Shown here: one piece after another, positions 26,547 to 35,108 of the stretch
How positions within the stretch are numbered: position 1 is the first letter of the stretch
Layout of the letters: every line of letters begins with the position of its first letter
Assembly (NCBI GenBank): GCA_022450045.1
Contig: JAKURD010000001.1
Location: 186,001-250,000, forward strand
Source: Gracilimonas sp.
Lineage (GTDB): Bacteria; Bacteroidota; Rhodothermia; Balneolales; Balneolaceae
Reading direction: 5' to 3'
Length of the DNA stretch: 64,000 nt
Program-made: the position numbers and the translations under genes
Notes under the pieces: generated by a model
What the model saw: the letters and a program-made list of their open reading frames with translations, nothing else
What the model was told of the DNA's origin: nothing
Databases searched by the model: none

Positions 26547-26780
26547 TTATTCCGTTTCGTCTTCTACAGGGTTTAAGGAAACTACTTCTTTTGCATGGAG
26601 GCCTTTATCACCCTCATCCAACACAAACTCTACTTCCTCACCTCTTCTCAATTTCTTAAACCCCTCAGCTTGAATTTCAGAATAATGAACAAAGGCGTCT
26701 TCACCTTTATCAGTACTTATAAATCCATAGCCTTTGGTATTGTGAAACCACTTTACCGTACCCTTTTGTTTGTGAGACAT
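26547..26780 (-). CDS. cold-shock domain protein
   Basis: 77-residue single-domain RNA/DNA-binding protein. I start at the ATG at 26780 (MSHKQKGTVKWFHNTKGYGF); the 29 codons upstream look like leader. RNP1 (KGYGFIS) and RNP2 (DAFVHYSEI) are both present, followed by LRRGEEVEFVLDEG. Such proteins melt RNA secondary structure and are often cold-induced. The 104-base leader might carry such control, but I see no specific element in it. Confidence 0.93.
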   Translation of the reverse strand: MSHKQKGTVKWFHNTKGYGFISTDKGEDAFVHYSEIQAEGFKKLRRGEEVEFVLDEGDKGLHAKEVVSLNPVEDETE

Positions 26781-26884
26781 ACATACCCAAATTATGTTAA
26801 AGTTAAAGTCAAGGATATATTTTTTAGCGAATGAACTTAAAATAATTTTTGGCGGTAATACAATCAATAGGAACTTACATTTAG

Positions 26885-27469
26885 TTACCGGATGTGAAAA
26901 TCTTCTATCCAGACAATAAATCCGGTGGGTTTAGTTGATTCCGATAGCTCAGTATTTGTTGTAAGTTCATAATCTGATCCATTTGAGATGTCGACGAGAA
27001 GCCCTCCAACTTTTATGATCTCACCATCCCTCAGAGATTTGATCCTTTTATCTATCTCAGTGGTTGATGGAATCAAATGCCACAGATCGCTTTCGTCATA
27101 AATTTTTGGGACAGATAATGGTGGGCGGGTAAGGTTAAGTTCAAATTCTCGTTCACCTAATTGAAAGTATATATAATCCAGATTGCGGCTGTCGGAAAGT
27201 TCATTCCAGCCAACAACAGCATCAACAGGAGAGTATTTTGAAAAAGAATCAAAGAAGTATCTTTTTTTCTTTATGATGCGCACTTCTGCATCAATGATCC
27301 TCTTCGGGGTAAAAGTGGCTCCTTTAAATGTAAAAGGTTCTTGCCATGTTAACCGGGCTATCTTGGGTTCCCCTTTGGCTGTAATTCCGGGACCGTGATT
27401 CACTGGGAAGTTTGAATACACAAGATAGCCTGAAGCTAAAAGAACGCAGAAAACTAAATATTTGACCAT
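26885..27469 (-). CDS. membrane-anchored hypothetical protein
   Basis: 194 residues. An N-terminal hydrophobic anchor (YLVFCVLLASGYLVY) is followed by a soluble, mixed-charge domain containing FTFKGATFTPKRIIDAEV and YIYFQLGEREFELNL. I do not recognise the family; the many short beta-like stretches suggest an extracytoplasmic domain. It starts next to the tRNA-Leu region and is divergent from it. The coding potential is good (no competing long frame, sensible signal). Confidence 0.65.
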   Translation of the reverse strand: MVKYLVFCVLLASGYLVYSNFPVNHGPGITAKGEPKIARLTWQEPFTFKGATFTPKRIIDAEVRIIKKKRYFFDSFSKYSPVDAVVGWNELSDSRNLDYIYFQLGEREFELNLTRPPLSVPKIYDESDLWHLIPSTTEIDKRIKSLRDGEIIKVGGLLVDISNGSDYELTTNTELSESTKPTGFIVWIEDFHIR

Positions 27470-27544
27470 AATGGCTCCTTCTTTTTTCTACAAGAGTATC
27501 TGCGAGGTACATTTGTTACATATTTGTTAGAATTTTTTAATCAC

Positions 27545-27591
27545 CTTTATACTAAAATGCTTGCTAATCAGAAGGAAAAATTAGTATAAAG
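27545..27591. repeat. perfect 11-bp inverted repeat with 25-base spacer
   Basis: CTTTATACTAA (27545-27555) and TTAGTATAAAG (27581-27591) are exact reverse complements. It sits in the 207-base gap between the membrane-anchored hypothetical protein (-) and tRNA-Leu (+). It could be a regulatory palindrome or the ends of a tiny insertion; no open frame of value lies inside. Confidence 0.5.
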
Positions 27592-27676
27592 TCATGGCCG
27601 GAAATTTTTATAATTATGATGAAACCCTTTTTGTTATTTACCTCTTACAAACCTTATCTTTTACGTCTTGATAATT

Positions 27677-27758
27677 GCCAAAGTGGCGGAACTGGTAGAC
27701 GCGCACGACTCAAAATCGTGTACCTCCGGGTGTGTGGGTTCGACTCCCACCTTTGGTA
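27677..27758 (+). tRNA. tRNA-Leu (anticodon CAA)
   Basis: Acceptor stem GCCAAAG pairs with CTTTGGT (G-U at the end) with discriminator A at 27758. The D arm is GCGGAACTGGTAGACGC. The anticodon arm is CACGA-CTCAAAA-TCGTG, giving CAA. There is a class II variable arm and a TpsiC arm GTGGGTTCGACTCCCAC. CCA is not encoded. An intrinsic terminator follows directly. The frame overlapping it on the plus strand is an artefact. Confidence 0.95.
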
Positions 27759-27766
27759 CTAAAAAA

Positions 27767-27793
27767 GCCTTACACCCAGTAAGGCTTTTTTTA
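27767..27793 (+). terminator. intrinsic terminator of tRNA-Leu
   Basis: GCCTTA-CACCCAG-TAAGGC hairpin followed by eight T (27786-27793), nine bases after the tRNA end. The IS30 left end lies only about nine bases beyond the T-run. Confidence 0.88.
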
Positions 27794-27803
27794 TTGGCTG
27801 TGT

Positions 27804-28805
27804 TCAAGTCATTAGTGCAACAGCGCGGTGTTTTAGAGTTTGCTGTATGGGCGAAAGGTACTCAAATTTTCGAATAGGTCGATTGTTGATGTGTTTTTCA
27901 ACGGTTTTAATTTGTTGTTCGGATACCTCTCGCAGATCTGTACCCTTTGGAAAGAACTGTCGGATCCCCCCAATTCTGTTTTCTACGGTACCTTTATCTT
28001 GTGAGGTATAAGCCCGGGTAAAGTACACATCCGCATTTAATTTTGTGGCTATCGACTGGTGGTTGGCAAAAGCCTTATCATTATCAAGGGTCAAAGTTTT
28101 GATGAACGCTTTTGGAATCCGTTCCAAGCTCTGCTCAATAGCCGCTTCGGTTTGATCTGCCTGACGGCTGGTACCCTTTTTCAGGCGGGTCAGAAGCGTT
28201 GCCCGATCGGTGATGACAAGCAAGGCGGATTTGTGGGCTTTGCCTACCATAAAGTCGCCTTCTAAGTCTCCAAGGCGGGTTCGTTGCTCGACAACCTCTG
28301 GACGCTGCTCGATGCCCACGCGTTCGGTGAGCCTTCCCCTGGAGTCATTGTAATTGCCTCTTCTGCGCCGTGGACGCCCATGTTTAAGGTGCTTGTAGAG
28401 CTCCTTGGTGGCCGGGTCTTTGTGGCGTTTTCCTCCCCAGATCCATTGGTAAATCGCCTCAGCAGACACCCCACGGGTTCCCTGCACGCTCCAGCGGCCA
28501 CTGATTAGTTCCGGGCTGAGTTTTTCCTCGCTCAGCCACCGGATGGCGTCTTCTTTTAAGTCCTGGGTAAATCGAATATGGTTGCGTTTATCGTCATGAC
28601 GCTTGTTCGTCTTTCGTTGAGCCGCCTCTGGGCAATACGCGTTGGCATAGCGCCCTCGGGGTGCCACATTGCGGGAAAGTTCTCGGGAGATAGTTGATTT
28701 GTGAACTCCGATAATTTCAGCAATTTTGGTTTTATTGTGGCCTGCCTCAAGCAGTGCTTTTATCTTATGACGACCGTTAAGGTCAAGGTGTTTGTATTTT
28801 TGCAT
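27804..28805 (-). CDS. IS30-family transposase
   Basis: 333 residues from the ATG at 28805 (MQKYKHLDLNGRHKIKALLE); the frame is open for 25 more codons, which cross the palindrome and the IS end. The N-terminal helix-turn-helix reads TKIAEIIGVHKSTISRELSRN. The DDE catalytic core is visible: GDLEGDFMVGKAHKSALLVI (first Asp), KTLTLDNDKAFANH (second Asp) and SQDKGTVENRIGGIRQFF (Glu). No frameshift or internal stop is seen, so it should be active. The stop overlaps the left terminal repeat by design of the element. Confidence 0.95.
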   Translation of the reverse strand: MQKYKHLDLNGRHKIKALLEAGHNKTKIAEIIGVHKSTISRELSRNVAPRGRYANAYCPEAAQRKTNKRHDDKRNHIRFTQDLKEDAIRWLSEEKLSPELISGRWSVQGTRGVSAEAIYQWIWGGKRHKDPATKELYKHLKHGRPRRRRGNYNDSRGRLTERVGIEQRPEVVEQRTRLGDLEGDFMVGKAHKSALLVITDRATLLTRLKKGTSRQADQTEAAIEQSLERIPKAFIKTLTLDNDKAFANHQSIATKLNADVYFTRAYTSQDKGTVENRIGGIRQFFPKGTDLREVSEQQIKTVEKHINNRPIRKFEYLSPIQQTLKHRAVALMT

Positions 28806-28835
28806 AGTAACACGAATATAAGCCGCTTGGCCGAA

Positions 28836-28863
28836 AACCCTGAGGGGCGCGCCCCTCAGGGTT
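28836..28863. repeat. perfect 28-bp palindrome inside the IS30 right end
   Basis: AACCCTGAGGGGCG followed by its exact reverse complement, with no spacer. It lies 31 bases upstream of the transposase ATG and just inside the right terminal repeat. As RNA it would form a strong hairpin that could block transcription or ribosomes entering from flanking genes. Confidence 0.85.
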
Positions 28864-29002
28864 AGTTCGTCGTGTTGCATTTATTACTTGAACCCAGGTT
28901 GTCGTATATCTGCTTTTCCGAAAAACCCACTTTGCTAATTTCACTAATGTAGAGCATTTAGCATTGATCACTTTTGGCACCGTTAAGTAACAGCTATATA
29001 GA

Positions 29003-30016
29003 TCAGCTTTGATAGCCGTTTGGGAAATTAGACTGCCATCGCCAGGTATCTTCACACATTTGCTTGATGTCAAACTTAGCAGTCCAGCCCAATTCTTTTC
29101 CGGCTTTTGATGGGTCGGCATAACAGGAAGCTATGTCACCGGGGCGGCGTGGAGCTATCTTGTAGGGTACTTTTTTACCTGAGGCTACTTCAAAGGCTTT
29201 AACCATATCCAAAACGCTGTATCCATTCCCTGTTCCTAAATTATAAATGACCAGGCCGGGGGAGGTCTCAAGTTTTTCCAATGCTTTAAGGTGTCCTATA
29301 GCCAGGTCAACAACGTGAATGTAATCTCGCACGCCGGTGCCGTCAGCAGTAGGGTAGTCATCTCCAAATATTGAAAGTTCTTTCAATTTACCAACTGCAA
29401 CCTGAGAAATGTAAGGCATCAGGTTATTAGGAATATCATTGGGATCTTCACCGATGAGCCCGCTTTTATGCGCGCCAACGGGATTGAAATAACGCAATAA
29501 AGCAATATTCCAGGAGTCGTCTGCTATGTGCAGGTCTTTCAGTATATACTCAATAAACAGTTTTGTGCGTCCATATGGATTTGTGGCTGAAAGGGGGAAA
29601 TCTTCGGTAATAGGAACTTTATGAGGATCACCATAAACGGTAGCTGAAGATGAAAAAACAATATTTTTCACTCCATGCTCTTTCATAACTGCACATAGAT
29701 AAATAGTGCTTGTAATGTTATTGTCGTAGTACTTCAATGGTTGAGCCACAGACTCCCCCACAGCTTTATATCCTGCAAAATGGATAACTGAATTTATCTC
29801 ATGGTTTTTGAATATGCTATCCAGTGCTTTTTTATTAAGTAGATCTTCTTCGTAAAAAACGAGGTTCCTTCCGGTGATCTTCTTGACTCTGTTCAAAGCT
29901 TCTTTATTGCTGTTTGAAAGGTTATCGATCACGATAACTTCATGGTCATCATTCAGCAGTTCCAGAACTGTATGGCTGCCAATGTATCCAGCCCCGCCTG
30001 TTACCAATACAGTCAT
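29003..30016 (-). CDS. galE: UDP-glucose 4-epimerase
   Basis: Interconverts UDP-glucose and UDP-galactose with bound NAD; supplies galactose for envelope polysaccharides. 337 residues, normal length. The Rossmann motif [17 protein letters not shown] is at the start, the catalytic Ser/Thr is in [11 protein letters not shown], and the Y-x3-K pair is in [31 protein letters not shown] is the GalE-specific substrate block. The IS30 element lies 110 bases downstream. The HPt protein gene is 4 bases upstream on the same strand. Confidence 0.97.
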   Translation of the reverse strand: MTVLVTGGAGYIGSHTVLELLNDDHEVIVIDNLSNSNKEALNRVKKITGRNLVFYEEDLLNKKALDSIFKNHEINSVIHFAGYKAVGESVAQPLKYYDNNITSTIYLCAVMKEHGVKNIVFSSSATVYGDPHKVPITEDFPLSATNPYGRTKLFIEYILKDLHIADDSWNIALLRYFNPVGAHKSGLIGEDPNDIPNNLMPYISQVAVGKLKELSIFGDDYPTADGTGVRDYIHVVDLAIGHLKALEKLETSPGLVIYNLGTGNGYSVLDMVKAFEVASGKKVPYKIAPRRPGDIASCYADPSKAGKELGWTAKFDIKQMCEDTWRWQSNFPNGYQS

Positions 30017-30020
30017 AATG

Positions 30021-30380
30021 TTATTTTTGATTCAATTTGGCTTCCAATTCTGCGAGTACTTTTGTACAAATTTCATCGATCTTCTTGACAGAGGTGTTTA
30101 GATCTTTATCGGGTTTTTCGTCCCATACCAAAGTTTTGGCTTGTTCATATTCTTCAAGAATTTGATCTAAGCCAAGCATCTGTGCTACCGGTTTTATTTT
30201 GTGGCCTGCTTTTCGAAAATTTGTCTCATCCCGAGCTAATAAGTATTCTTTGTAGCTTTTTTGAAACTCTGAAAAAGACTGGATGGCAGCTTCGGAAAAT
30301 TCCATTATGAATTTTTCTTCGCCGTATAGCATCTCATGGACCGCAGAAAAGTCAATCAGCTTATTATTTTTAGTACTCAA
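30021..30380 (-). CDS. HPt (histidine phosphotransfer) domain protein
   Basis: 119 residues. The phospho-accepting histidine lies in [19 protein letters not shown], the four-helix HPt signature. The start I use is TTG at 30380 (with AAGAGA upstream); an internal Met at residue 12 is too late. No kinase or receiver gene is adjacent. The nearest receiver protein is at 3.5 kb. It is 4 bases from galE and 11 bases downstream of the thioesterase gene, so it may be co-transcribed with genes of unrelated function. Confidence 0.8.
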   Translation of the reverse strand: MSTKNNKLIDFSAVHEMLYGEEKFIMEFSEAAIQSFSEFQKSYKEYLLARDETNFRKAGHKIKPVAQMLGLDQILEEYEQAKTLVWDEKPDKDLNTSVKKIDEICTKVLAELEAKLNQK

Positions 30381-30391
30381 AATATAATCTC

Positions 30392-30763
30392 TTATTCGTT
30401 AACAGGTTCAATGATATTATGAGGAGTTGGTTTGCCAAATTCGTCCAAATGCACAAATACAATTTTATCGATACTGATGATAGTTTCTTTAGTAAACTTG
30501 TTCCTTACCATACATTTTACGGTTATTGATGTGCGCCCAAATTTAACAGTTTCCATCCCAATCTCTATAACTTCACCAAGTTTTGCTGAGTTTACGAAGT
30601 TGATCTCGGACATGTATTTAGTGACAATGTTTCCTTTTCCAAGCTGACATAGTACATAAATGGCCGCTTCTTCGTCAACCCAAGAAATTACAGTTCCTCC
30701 AAAGAGGGTACCGTGGGCATTTAGGTCTTCCGGTTTAATTAGTTTTCTACTGAAAAATCTCAT
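30392..30763 (-). CDS. YciA-like acyl-CoA thioesterase
   Basis: 123-residue hotdog protein. AHGTLFGGTVISWVDEEAAI is the family's N-D/G-x-G active-site region with the catalytic acidic residue on the hot-dog helix, and GRTSITVKCMVRN follows. Members hydrolyse a wide range of acyl-CoAs. Together with the protein at 5.3-5.7 kb the window has two unrelated hotdog thioesterases. It is divergent from parA across a 182-base gap. Confidence 0.9.
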   Translation of the reverse strand: MRFFSRKLIKPEDLNAHGTLFGGTVISWVDEEAAIYVLCQLGKGNIVTKYMSEINFVNSAKLGEVIEIGMETVKFGRTSITVKCMVRNKFTKETIISIDKIVFVHLDEFGKPTPHNIIEPVNE

Positions 30764-30811
30764 TTTATCCTTATTGATTATCGGTACATTTAAGATAAGA
30801 GATAAAGCAAT

Positions 30812-30828
30812 AATGAAATAATTTCATT
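30812..30828. promoter_or_regulatory. 17-bp palindrome in the thioesterase-parA intergenic gap
   Basis: AATGAAAT-A-ATTTCATT, exact dyad symmetry, between two divergently transcribed genes. Size and placement fit an operator for a dimeric regulator, possibly the ribbon-helix-helix protein encoded at 31708. This is an inference from position only. Confidence 0.4.
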
Positions 30829-30945
30829 TGGGATTTTTAGAATTAATAAGTTTTATTGGATAATCAACAGAACTAATATTATTGTAACAAAAGCAACCGA
30901 GGATACTCTCTTTAAGTAAAAAGAACATATCACGGCTTAGATATT

Positions 30946-31704
30946 ATGAAAACAATTGCATTAACAAATCAGAAGGGCGGCGTTGGGAAAACAACCACAA
31001 CCATTAATCTTGGTGCCGGATTGGCCAAACTTGGTAAAAAAGTATTATTAATAGACCTTGACCCGCAGGCAAACCTTACATACTCGCTGCGTACCCATTC
31101 TCACAGGCTCGATAAAACCATCTATCATGCACTTAGGGGGAATGTCAGCGTTGATGAGTTGATTATTGAACACAATGGCTTTGATTTCATTCCTTCCTCC
31201 CTTGAACTGTCCGGTGCTGAACTCGAATTAGCGAGTGAACCTGCCAGAGAAGGATTGCTGAAAAATGTAATGAAAGGCCTGGAAAAGAATCATGATTACG
31301 ATTATGTGCTCATTGACTGCCCCCCAAACCTCGGGCTTCTCACCTTGAATGCTTTTACAGCTGTAAAAGATATTTTTATTGTACTTCAGTCAGAATACCT
31401 GGCTTTACATGGACTTTCAAAGCTGTTAGACCTCGTGAAAGTGGTTCAACAACGTTTAAACAATCAGCTGGAAGTTGGTGGGATCATTTGTACTATGTAT
31501 GACAGCCGGAAAAATCTGAACAAAGAAGTGGTTGGGCATATCAAAGATTATTTTGGACCTAAAGTATTTAAAACCATTATTCGGGATAACATTGCGCTGG
31601 CTGAAGCTCCGAGTCACCATAAAACGATCTTTGAGTACGATGGCAACAGTGCCGGTGCTCAGGATTATTTCGCTTTAGCTAAAGAAATAAAAAACGGCCA
31701 ATAA
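30946..31704 (+). CDS. ParA-family ATPase
   Basis: 252-residue Walker-type partitioning or positioning ATPase. The deviant Walker A is TNQKGGVGKTTTTINLGAGL with the signature first lysine, followed by LLIDLDPQANLTYSL and DYVLIDCPPNLGLLTLNAF. It ends three bases before a small basic, ribbon-helix-helix protein, the layout of a ParA/ParG- or orphan ParA/cargo-adaptor pair. No ParB-like protein with ParB/Srx motifs and no parS cluster is visible. On a chromosome such pairs may position a cargo instead of the chromosome itself. Confidence 0.93.
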   Translation: MKTIALTNQKGGVGKTTTTINLGAGLAKLGKKVLLIDLDPQANLTYSLRTHSHRLDKTIYHALRGNVSVDELIIEHNGFDFIPSSLELSGAELELASEPAREGLLKNVMKGLEKNHDYDYVLIDCPPNLGLLTLNAFTAVKDIFIVLQSEYLALHGLSKLLDLVKVVQQRLNNQLEVGGIICTMYDSRKNLNKEVVGHIKDYFGPKVFKTIIRDNIALAEAPSHHKTIFEYDGNSAGAQDYFALAKEIKNGQ

Positions 31705-31707
31705 CCA

Positions 31708-31986
31708 ATGAGTAAGAAAAAGAGCCTGGGACATAATCCACTGGCATATAGCACGCGGAGGCATGCTTCTTTTGATTTTATTACTCCTTTAAAAGATGAG
31801 CAGGAGGAGGAAGGGGTTGCTGCGACTGACGATGATAAAAGGGTAAATAAGATCACTGTCAGCTATTATCTTGAAGAACCTCTCGTCAAAGAGGTTAAAA
31901 ACCTGGCCAACCAAAAGGAAATGTCCTATTCAGCATTAGTAAATGGAATCCTCAAAGATTCTTTGAAAGACATCACTTCCGGGTAA
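31708..31986 (+). CDS. ribbon-helix-helix partner of ParA
   Basis: 92 residues. The N-terminal 50 residues are basic then acidic and look flexible (MSKKKSLGHNPLAYSTRRHA). The C-terminal 40 fit a CopG/Arc-type ribbon-helix-helix: NKITVSYYLEEPLVKEV (strand and helix 1), SYSALVNGILKDSLKD (helix 2). The architecture resembles ParG-type ParA partners, whose flexible N-terminus stimulates the ATPase. It is almost fused to parA (3-base gap) and 56 bases upstream of recC. The functional assignment is an inference from architecture and context. Confidence 0.75.
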   Translation: MSKKKSLGHNPLAYSTRRHASFDFITPLKDEQEEEGVAATDDDKRVNKITVSYYLEEPLVKEVKNLANQKEMSYSALVNGILKDSLKDITSG

Positions 31987-32042
31987 TTTTATAGTTTATA
32001 AACCCTCTGCTTTTCTTATCATAAGCCCACACGTAAGGGACT

Positions 32043-35000
32043 ATGATTCATATTTATAACTCACATTCTTTAGATAAGCTCGCACACCGCTTCTCCGATA
32101 TTTTACAATCGGAGCATTCTGAACCATTGCAACCAACCTGGATTGTTGTCCAAAATAATGAGATCAAAGAATGGCTCTCACTTCAGTTGGCGTCCAAGCA
32201 GGGTATAGCCGGTAATTTCAGGTTTATATTCCCATCTGAGTTTATGTGGGCTCTTTATCGGCTAAAGGAAAAGGATGTCCCTCAATCACTTCCATCAGAC
32301 CTGGCTGCCATGCAATGGGCGCTCTTTGAGCTATTTAAAAAAACTCCGGAGCTACTGGACCTCATCCCGGTTTATGATACGGAGGCTGATTCATCCCAAA
32401 AACGATTTCAATTAAGCGGACAGGTTGCGGATATTTTTGACCAGTATCAGGTCTATCGGCCTGAGATGACTCAGGCCTGGCTTGACTGGAATTTGAGCAC
32501 AAAAAATAAACATGAGAAATGGCAGGCGGTTCTATGGAAACGATTAAATGAATATTGGAATGAAAATAAGTCAACAAAATCAATACCAAGTCGTTCAGAT
32601 GCTTACAGTGATCTTATAAATTGGTTTTTAGATGGTGAAAAAGCTTTTCTTAAGCAGTTACCGGAACGTGTTTTCGTGTTTGGATTATCTCATTTGAATA
32701 GGCCTTTTTTGGAGATCATCAGTCATTTGTCAACTTCTAAAAGTGTTCATTTTTTTCATCGTTGTTCTTCACAAAGGTTTGAGAGTAAGAATCTCCAAAA
32801 GCTTCTATCAAGCTGGTATGAATCTTCCGAAGATCAGTTCGGTCTGCTTCAGGACCTGCTAAAGAACCTGGATTCTGAAACTAATATTAATGAATTGGAT
32901 GAGCACCCGGTTTCAAGCATTTCTGATATAAGTGTGCATTCTTGCCATAATTCGAGAAGGGAGGTTGAGATTTTAAAGGATTCGGTGCTTGACTACTTTG
33001 AGGTAAATTCCGATGCAGGCCTGGGGGATGTCCTGATCCTGGTTCCTGACGCTGAAACATACATCTCTGAGTTGGAAACGATCTTTAACGGGAATGAAGG
33101 CGAACCCGCTATTCCGATCTCACAATTTAATAGAACTCAGCAATCTGATGTACATACATTGACTGCCTTGTTAGAGGCACTTGATTCCTCTTATAAACCC
33201 AGTACTATTCTTGAGCTCATCAATCTTCAACCCATTAAGAAAACGTTTTCTTTTTCTGACGATGAACTTGAACGATTAGAAGCATGGATCATTGATAATA
33301 AGATCCATCGGGGAATTGGAGATACGTTTAACAGTCCTTACAGCTGGCAGAAGGGACTTAATCAGCTTTTATTGGGTTTTATTATGGAGCCCGGCGAACT
33401 TGATCTGTATAGAGATCTTGTTCCATACCGATCTATTTCAGCGAATGAGGACATGGAGCTTACGGCCAGATTTTCTTCATTCATGCATTCTTTTATTAAG
33501 GCTGTAAATGAATCTCACACAGTAAAACAACCAACGGAATGGCTTAAATACATTGAAACACTTCTTCATACCTTCTTGGACGGGATCAAAGAAGAAGGGA
33601 GCTCAGGATTATACCGTACTTTAGGGAAACTAAAGGAGCAGCTGTCTTATTCGAATGTATCCGAGAAGGTTTCTTTTCAGATGATGATGAATTGGATTAA
33701 TTCACAGTTTAGCACTAACGATTCAACTTCAGGCCGATTTGGCCAAGGAATAACGGTTAGCTCATATATTCCATACCGTTCCGTTCCGTTTAGGTTTATA
33801 GCTGTATTAGGGCTTAATGAAGGGATTTTTCCACGAAAGGCAGTCCGGCCTGAATTTGATCTTATCTACGCCTCACCTCAGCCGGGAGATCGTATTCAAA
33901 AAGAGGACGATACGTATCTATTCTTAGAAACTGTACTAACAGCCGGCGACCATCTTCATATAAGCTATCAGGGGCAAGATCAGCGGTCCGATGCCAAAAG
34001 ACTTCCCTCAATGCTGGTACAGCAGCTCTTGGATGTATCTGAAAAAGACGGAATCTCTTGCTATGAACATAAGCTGCATCCTTTCAGTAGAGACTATTTT
34101 TCGGATAACAGTGGAATGAGATCTTATTCTTCTTTGAACCTTAAGATTACGGAAAATCTTGAAGAACAAACAGGCCACGCCCGTATTTTTACTGATGGGG
34201 ATCTTGAAGAACCGGATGTTGATAAGGATGAAAAAGTAGCTATAGGAGATCTTATATCATTTTTTACTAATCCATCTAAATATATAGCACTGAATTACTT
34301 AGGATTTTCTGATAGTATTTATTTAAATGAAATTATAGACCGGGAGTCGTTCACTCTGAATAGTTTGGAATCCTATCATCTGGATGATTTTATCCACGCC
34401 TCGCTATTAAAAGGGAACTCTAAAGAGCGTTTGTTTGAGTATGTCCGGACTTCAGGGATGATTCCGGATAACCTGAAAGGAGAGAAAGTCTTCCAGAGTG
34501 AGTTTGATCAGATTCAGGAATTGAATCATCAATTAAGTCTTTTAACATCAAAAAAAGAGCAGGTTATAGACGTTCAACTAAGTATAGACGGAATAGATGT
34601 TATTGGTAAGATCTCGGGAATGTATGGAGATATACTCATTACCAGTCGTGTAGGCAAGAGAAAACCAAAATATGAAATCGCTCACTGGCTGAAGCATTTG
34701 ATCCTACTGGAAAGTGGTATCCCGATACAGAAAAGTTTATTTATATCAATTGAAGATCGTGATCTTGAGACGCTGGAATTACATTCAAAAGATATCCCGA
34801 AAGGTGCACTTTCAGACTATTTGAAATGGTTTTTGAGCAAGATTCCTATACCATTAAAAGCTGCTTTTTTTCCGGCTACATCAAAGTCCTATGCTCAAAA
34901 GTGGATAGAAGGAAAGGATAAAAGCAGTGCGCTTCATGAAGCCAGGAAAACCTGGGAACCTTCTTATAAAAATACCTTTGTAGAATCCAATGATTACTAT

Positions 35001-35108
35001 AACCGGGTGTTATGGAGAAATCAGGATCCTTTGATTCGGGATGATTTCCACAATAATGCAATGCGATTTTGGAAACCATTCCTAAAGGCGTGTGAGGAGG
35101 AGGGATGA
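32043..35108 (+). CDS. recC: exodeoxyribonuclease V subunit RecC
   Basis: 1021 residues, the Chi-recognising, DNA-splitting subunit of RecBCD. It has the family's start IHIYNSHSLDKLAHRFSDIL and TWIVVQNNEIKEWLSLQLA, a degenerate helicase core, VSSYIPYRSVPFRFIAVLGL, and RPEFDLIYASPQPGDRIQ. It is somewhat shorter than the 1122-residue E. coli protein. A good Shine-Dalgarno (TAAGGGA) precedes the ATG. The stop overlaps the recB ATG in an ATGA junction. RecC is far less conserved than RecB/D, but the gene order makes the call firm. Confidence 0.93.
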   Translation: MIHIYNSHSLDKLAHRFSDILQSEHSEPLQPTWIVVQNNEIKEWLSLQLASKQGIAGNFRFIFPSEFMWALYRLKEKDVPQSLPSDLAAMQWALFELFKKTPELLDLIPVYDTEADSSQKRFQLSGQVADIFDQYQVYRPEMTQAWLDWNLSTKNKHEKWQAVLWKRLNEYWNENKSTKSIPSRSDAYSDLINWFLDGEKAFLKQLPERVFVFGLSHLNRPFLEIISHLSTSKSVHFFHRCSSQRFESKNLQKLLSSWYESSEDQFGLLQDLLKNLDSETNINELDEHPVSSISDISVHSCHNSRREVEILKDSVLDYFEVNSDAGLGDVLILVPDAETYISELETIFNGNEGEPAIPISQFNRTQQSDVHTLTALLEALDSSYKPSTILELINLQPIKKTFSFSDDELERLEAWIIDNKIHRGIGDTFNSPYSWQKGLNQLLLGFIMEPGELDLYRDLVPYRSISANEDMELTARFSSFMHSFIKAVNESHTVKQPTEWLKYIETLLHTFLDGIKEEGSSGLYRTLGKLKEQLSYSNVSEKVSFQMMMNWINSQFSTNDSTSGRFGQGITVSSYIPYRSVPFRFIAVLGLNEGIFPRKAVRPEFDLIYASPQPGDRIQKEDDTYLFLETVLTAGDHLHISYQGQDQRSDAKRLPSMLVQQLLDVSEKDGISCYEHKLHPFSRDYFSDNSGMRSYSSLNLKITENLEEQTGHARIFTDGDLEEPDVDKDEKVAIGDLISFFTNPSKYIALNYLGFSDSIYLNEIIDRESFTLNSLESYHLDDFIHASLLKGNSKERLFEYVRTSGMIPDNLKGEKVFQSEFDQIQELNHQLSLLTSKKEQVIDVQLSIDGIDVIGKISGMYGDILITSRVGKRKPKYEIAHWLKHLILLESGIPIQKSLFISIEDRDLETLELHSKDIPKGALSDYLKWFLSKIPIPLKAAFFPATSKSYAQKWIEGKDKSSALHEARKTWEPSYKNTFVESNDYYNRVLWRNQDPLIRDDFHNNAMRFWKPFLKACEEEG

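Larger units (their letters stand above)
27802..28893 (-). mobile_element. IS30-family insertion sequence, apparently complete
   Basis: 1092-bp element. Ends TTCAAGTCATTAGTGCAACA (27803-27822) and its inverted partner at 28873-28892 match at 17 of 20 positions. One transposase gene on the minus strand fills it, and a perfect 28-bp palindrome (28836-28863) lies between the right end and the transposase start. Base composition is more GC-rich than its neighbours, suggesting recent arrival. It lies between the tRNA-Leu terminator and the 3' end of galE. I could not define a target duplication. Confidence 0.88.

Noticed and set aside
27594..27671. 25-codon ORF MAGNFYNYDETLFVIY upstream of the tRNA
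   Set aside because: Too short, no homologue recognised, weak ribosome site; probably chance.
27668..27877. 69-codon plus-strand ORF across tRNA-Leu
   Set aside because: It is a translation of the tRNA and the terminator behind it, a common artefact.
28862..28957. 31-codon minus ORF at the IS30 right end as a real gene
   Set aside because: Ends inside the IS terminal repeat and has no recognisable domain; kept only as a weak finding.
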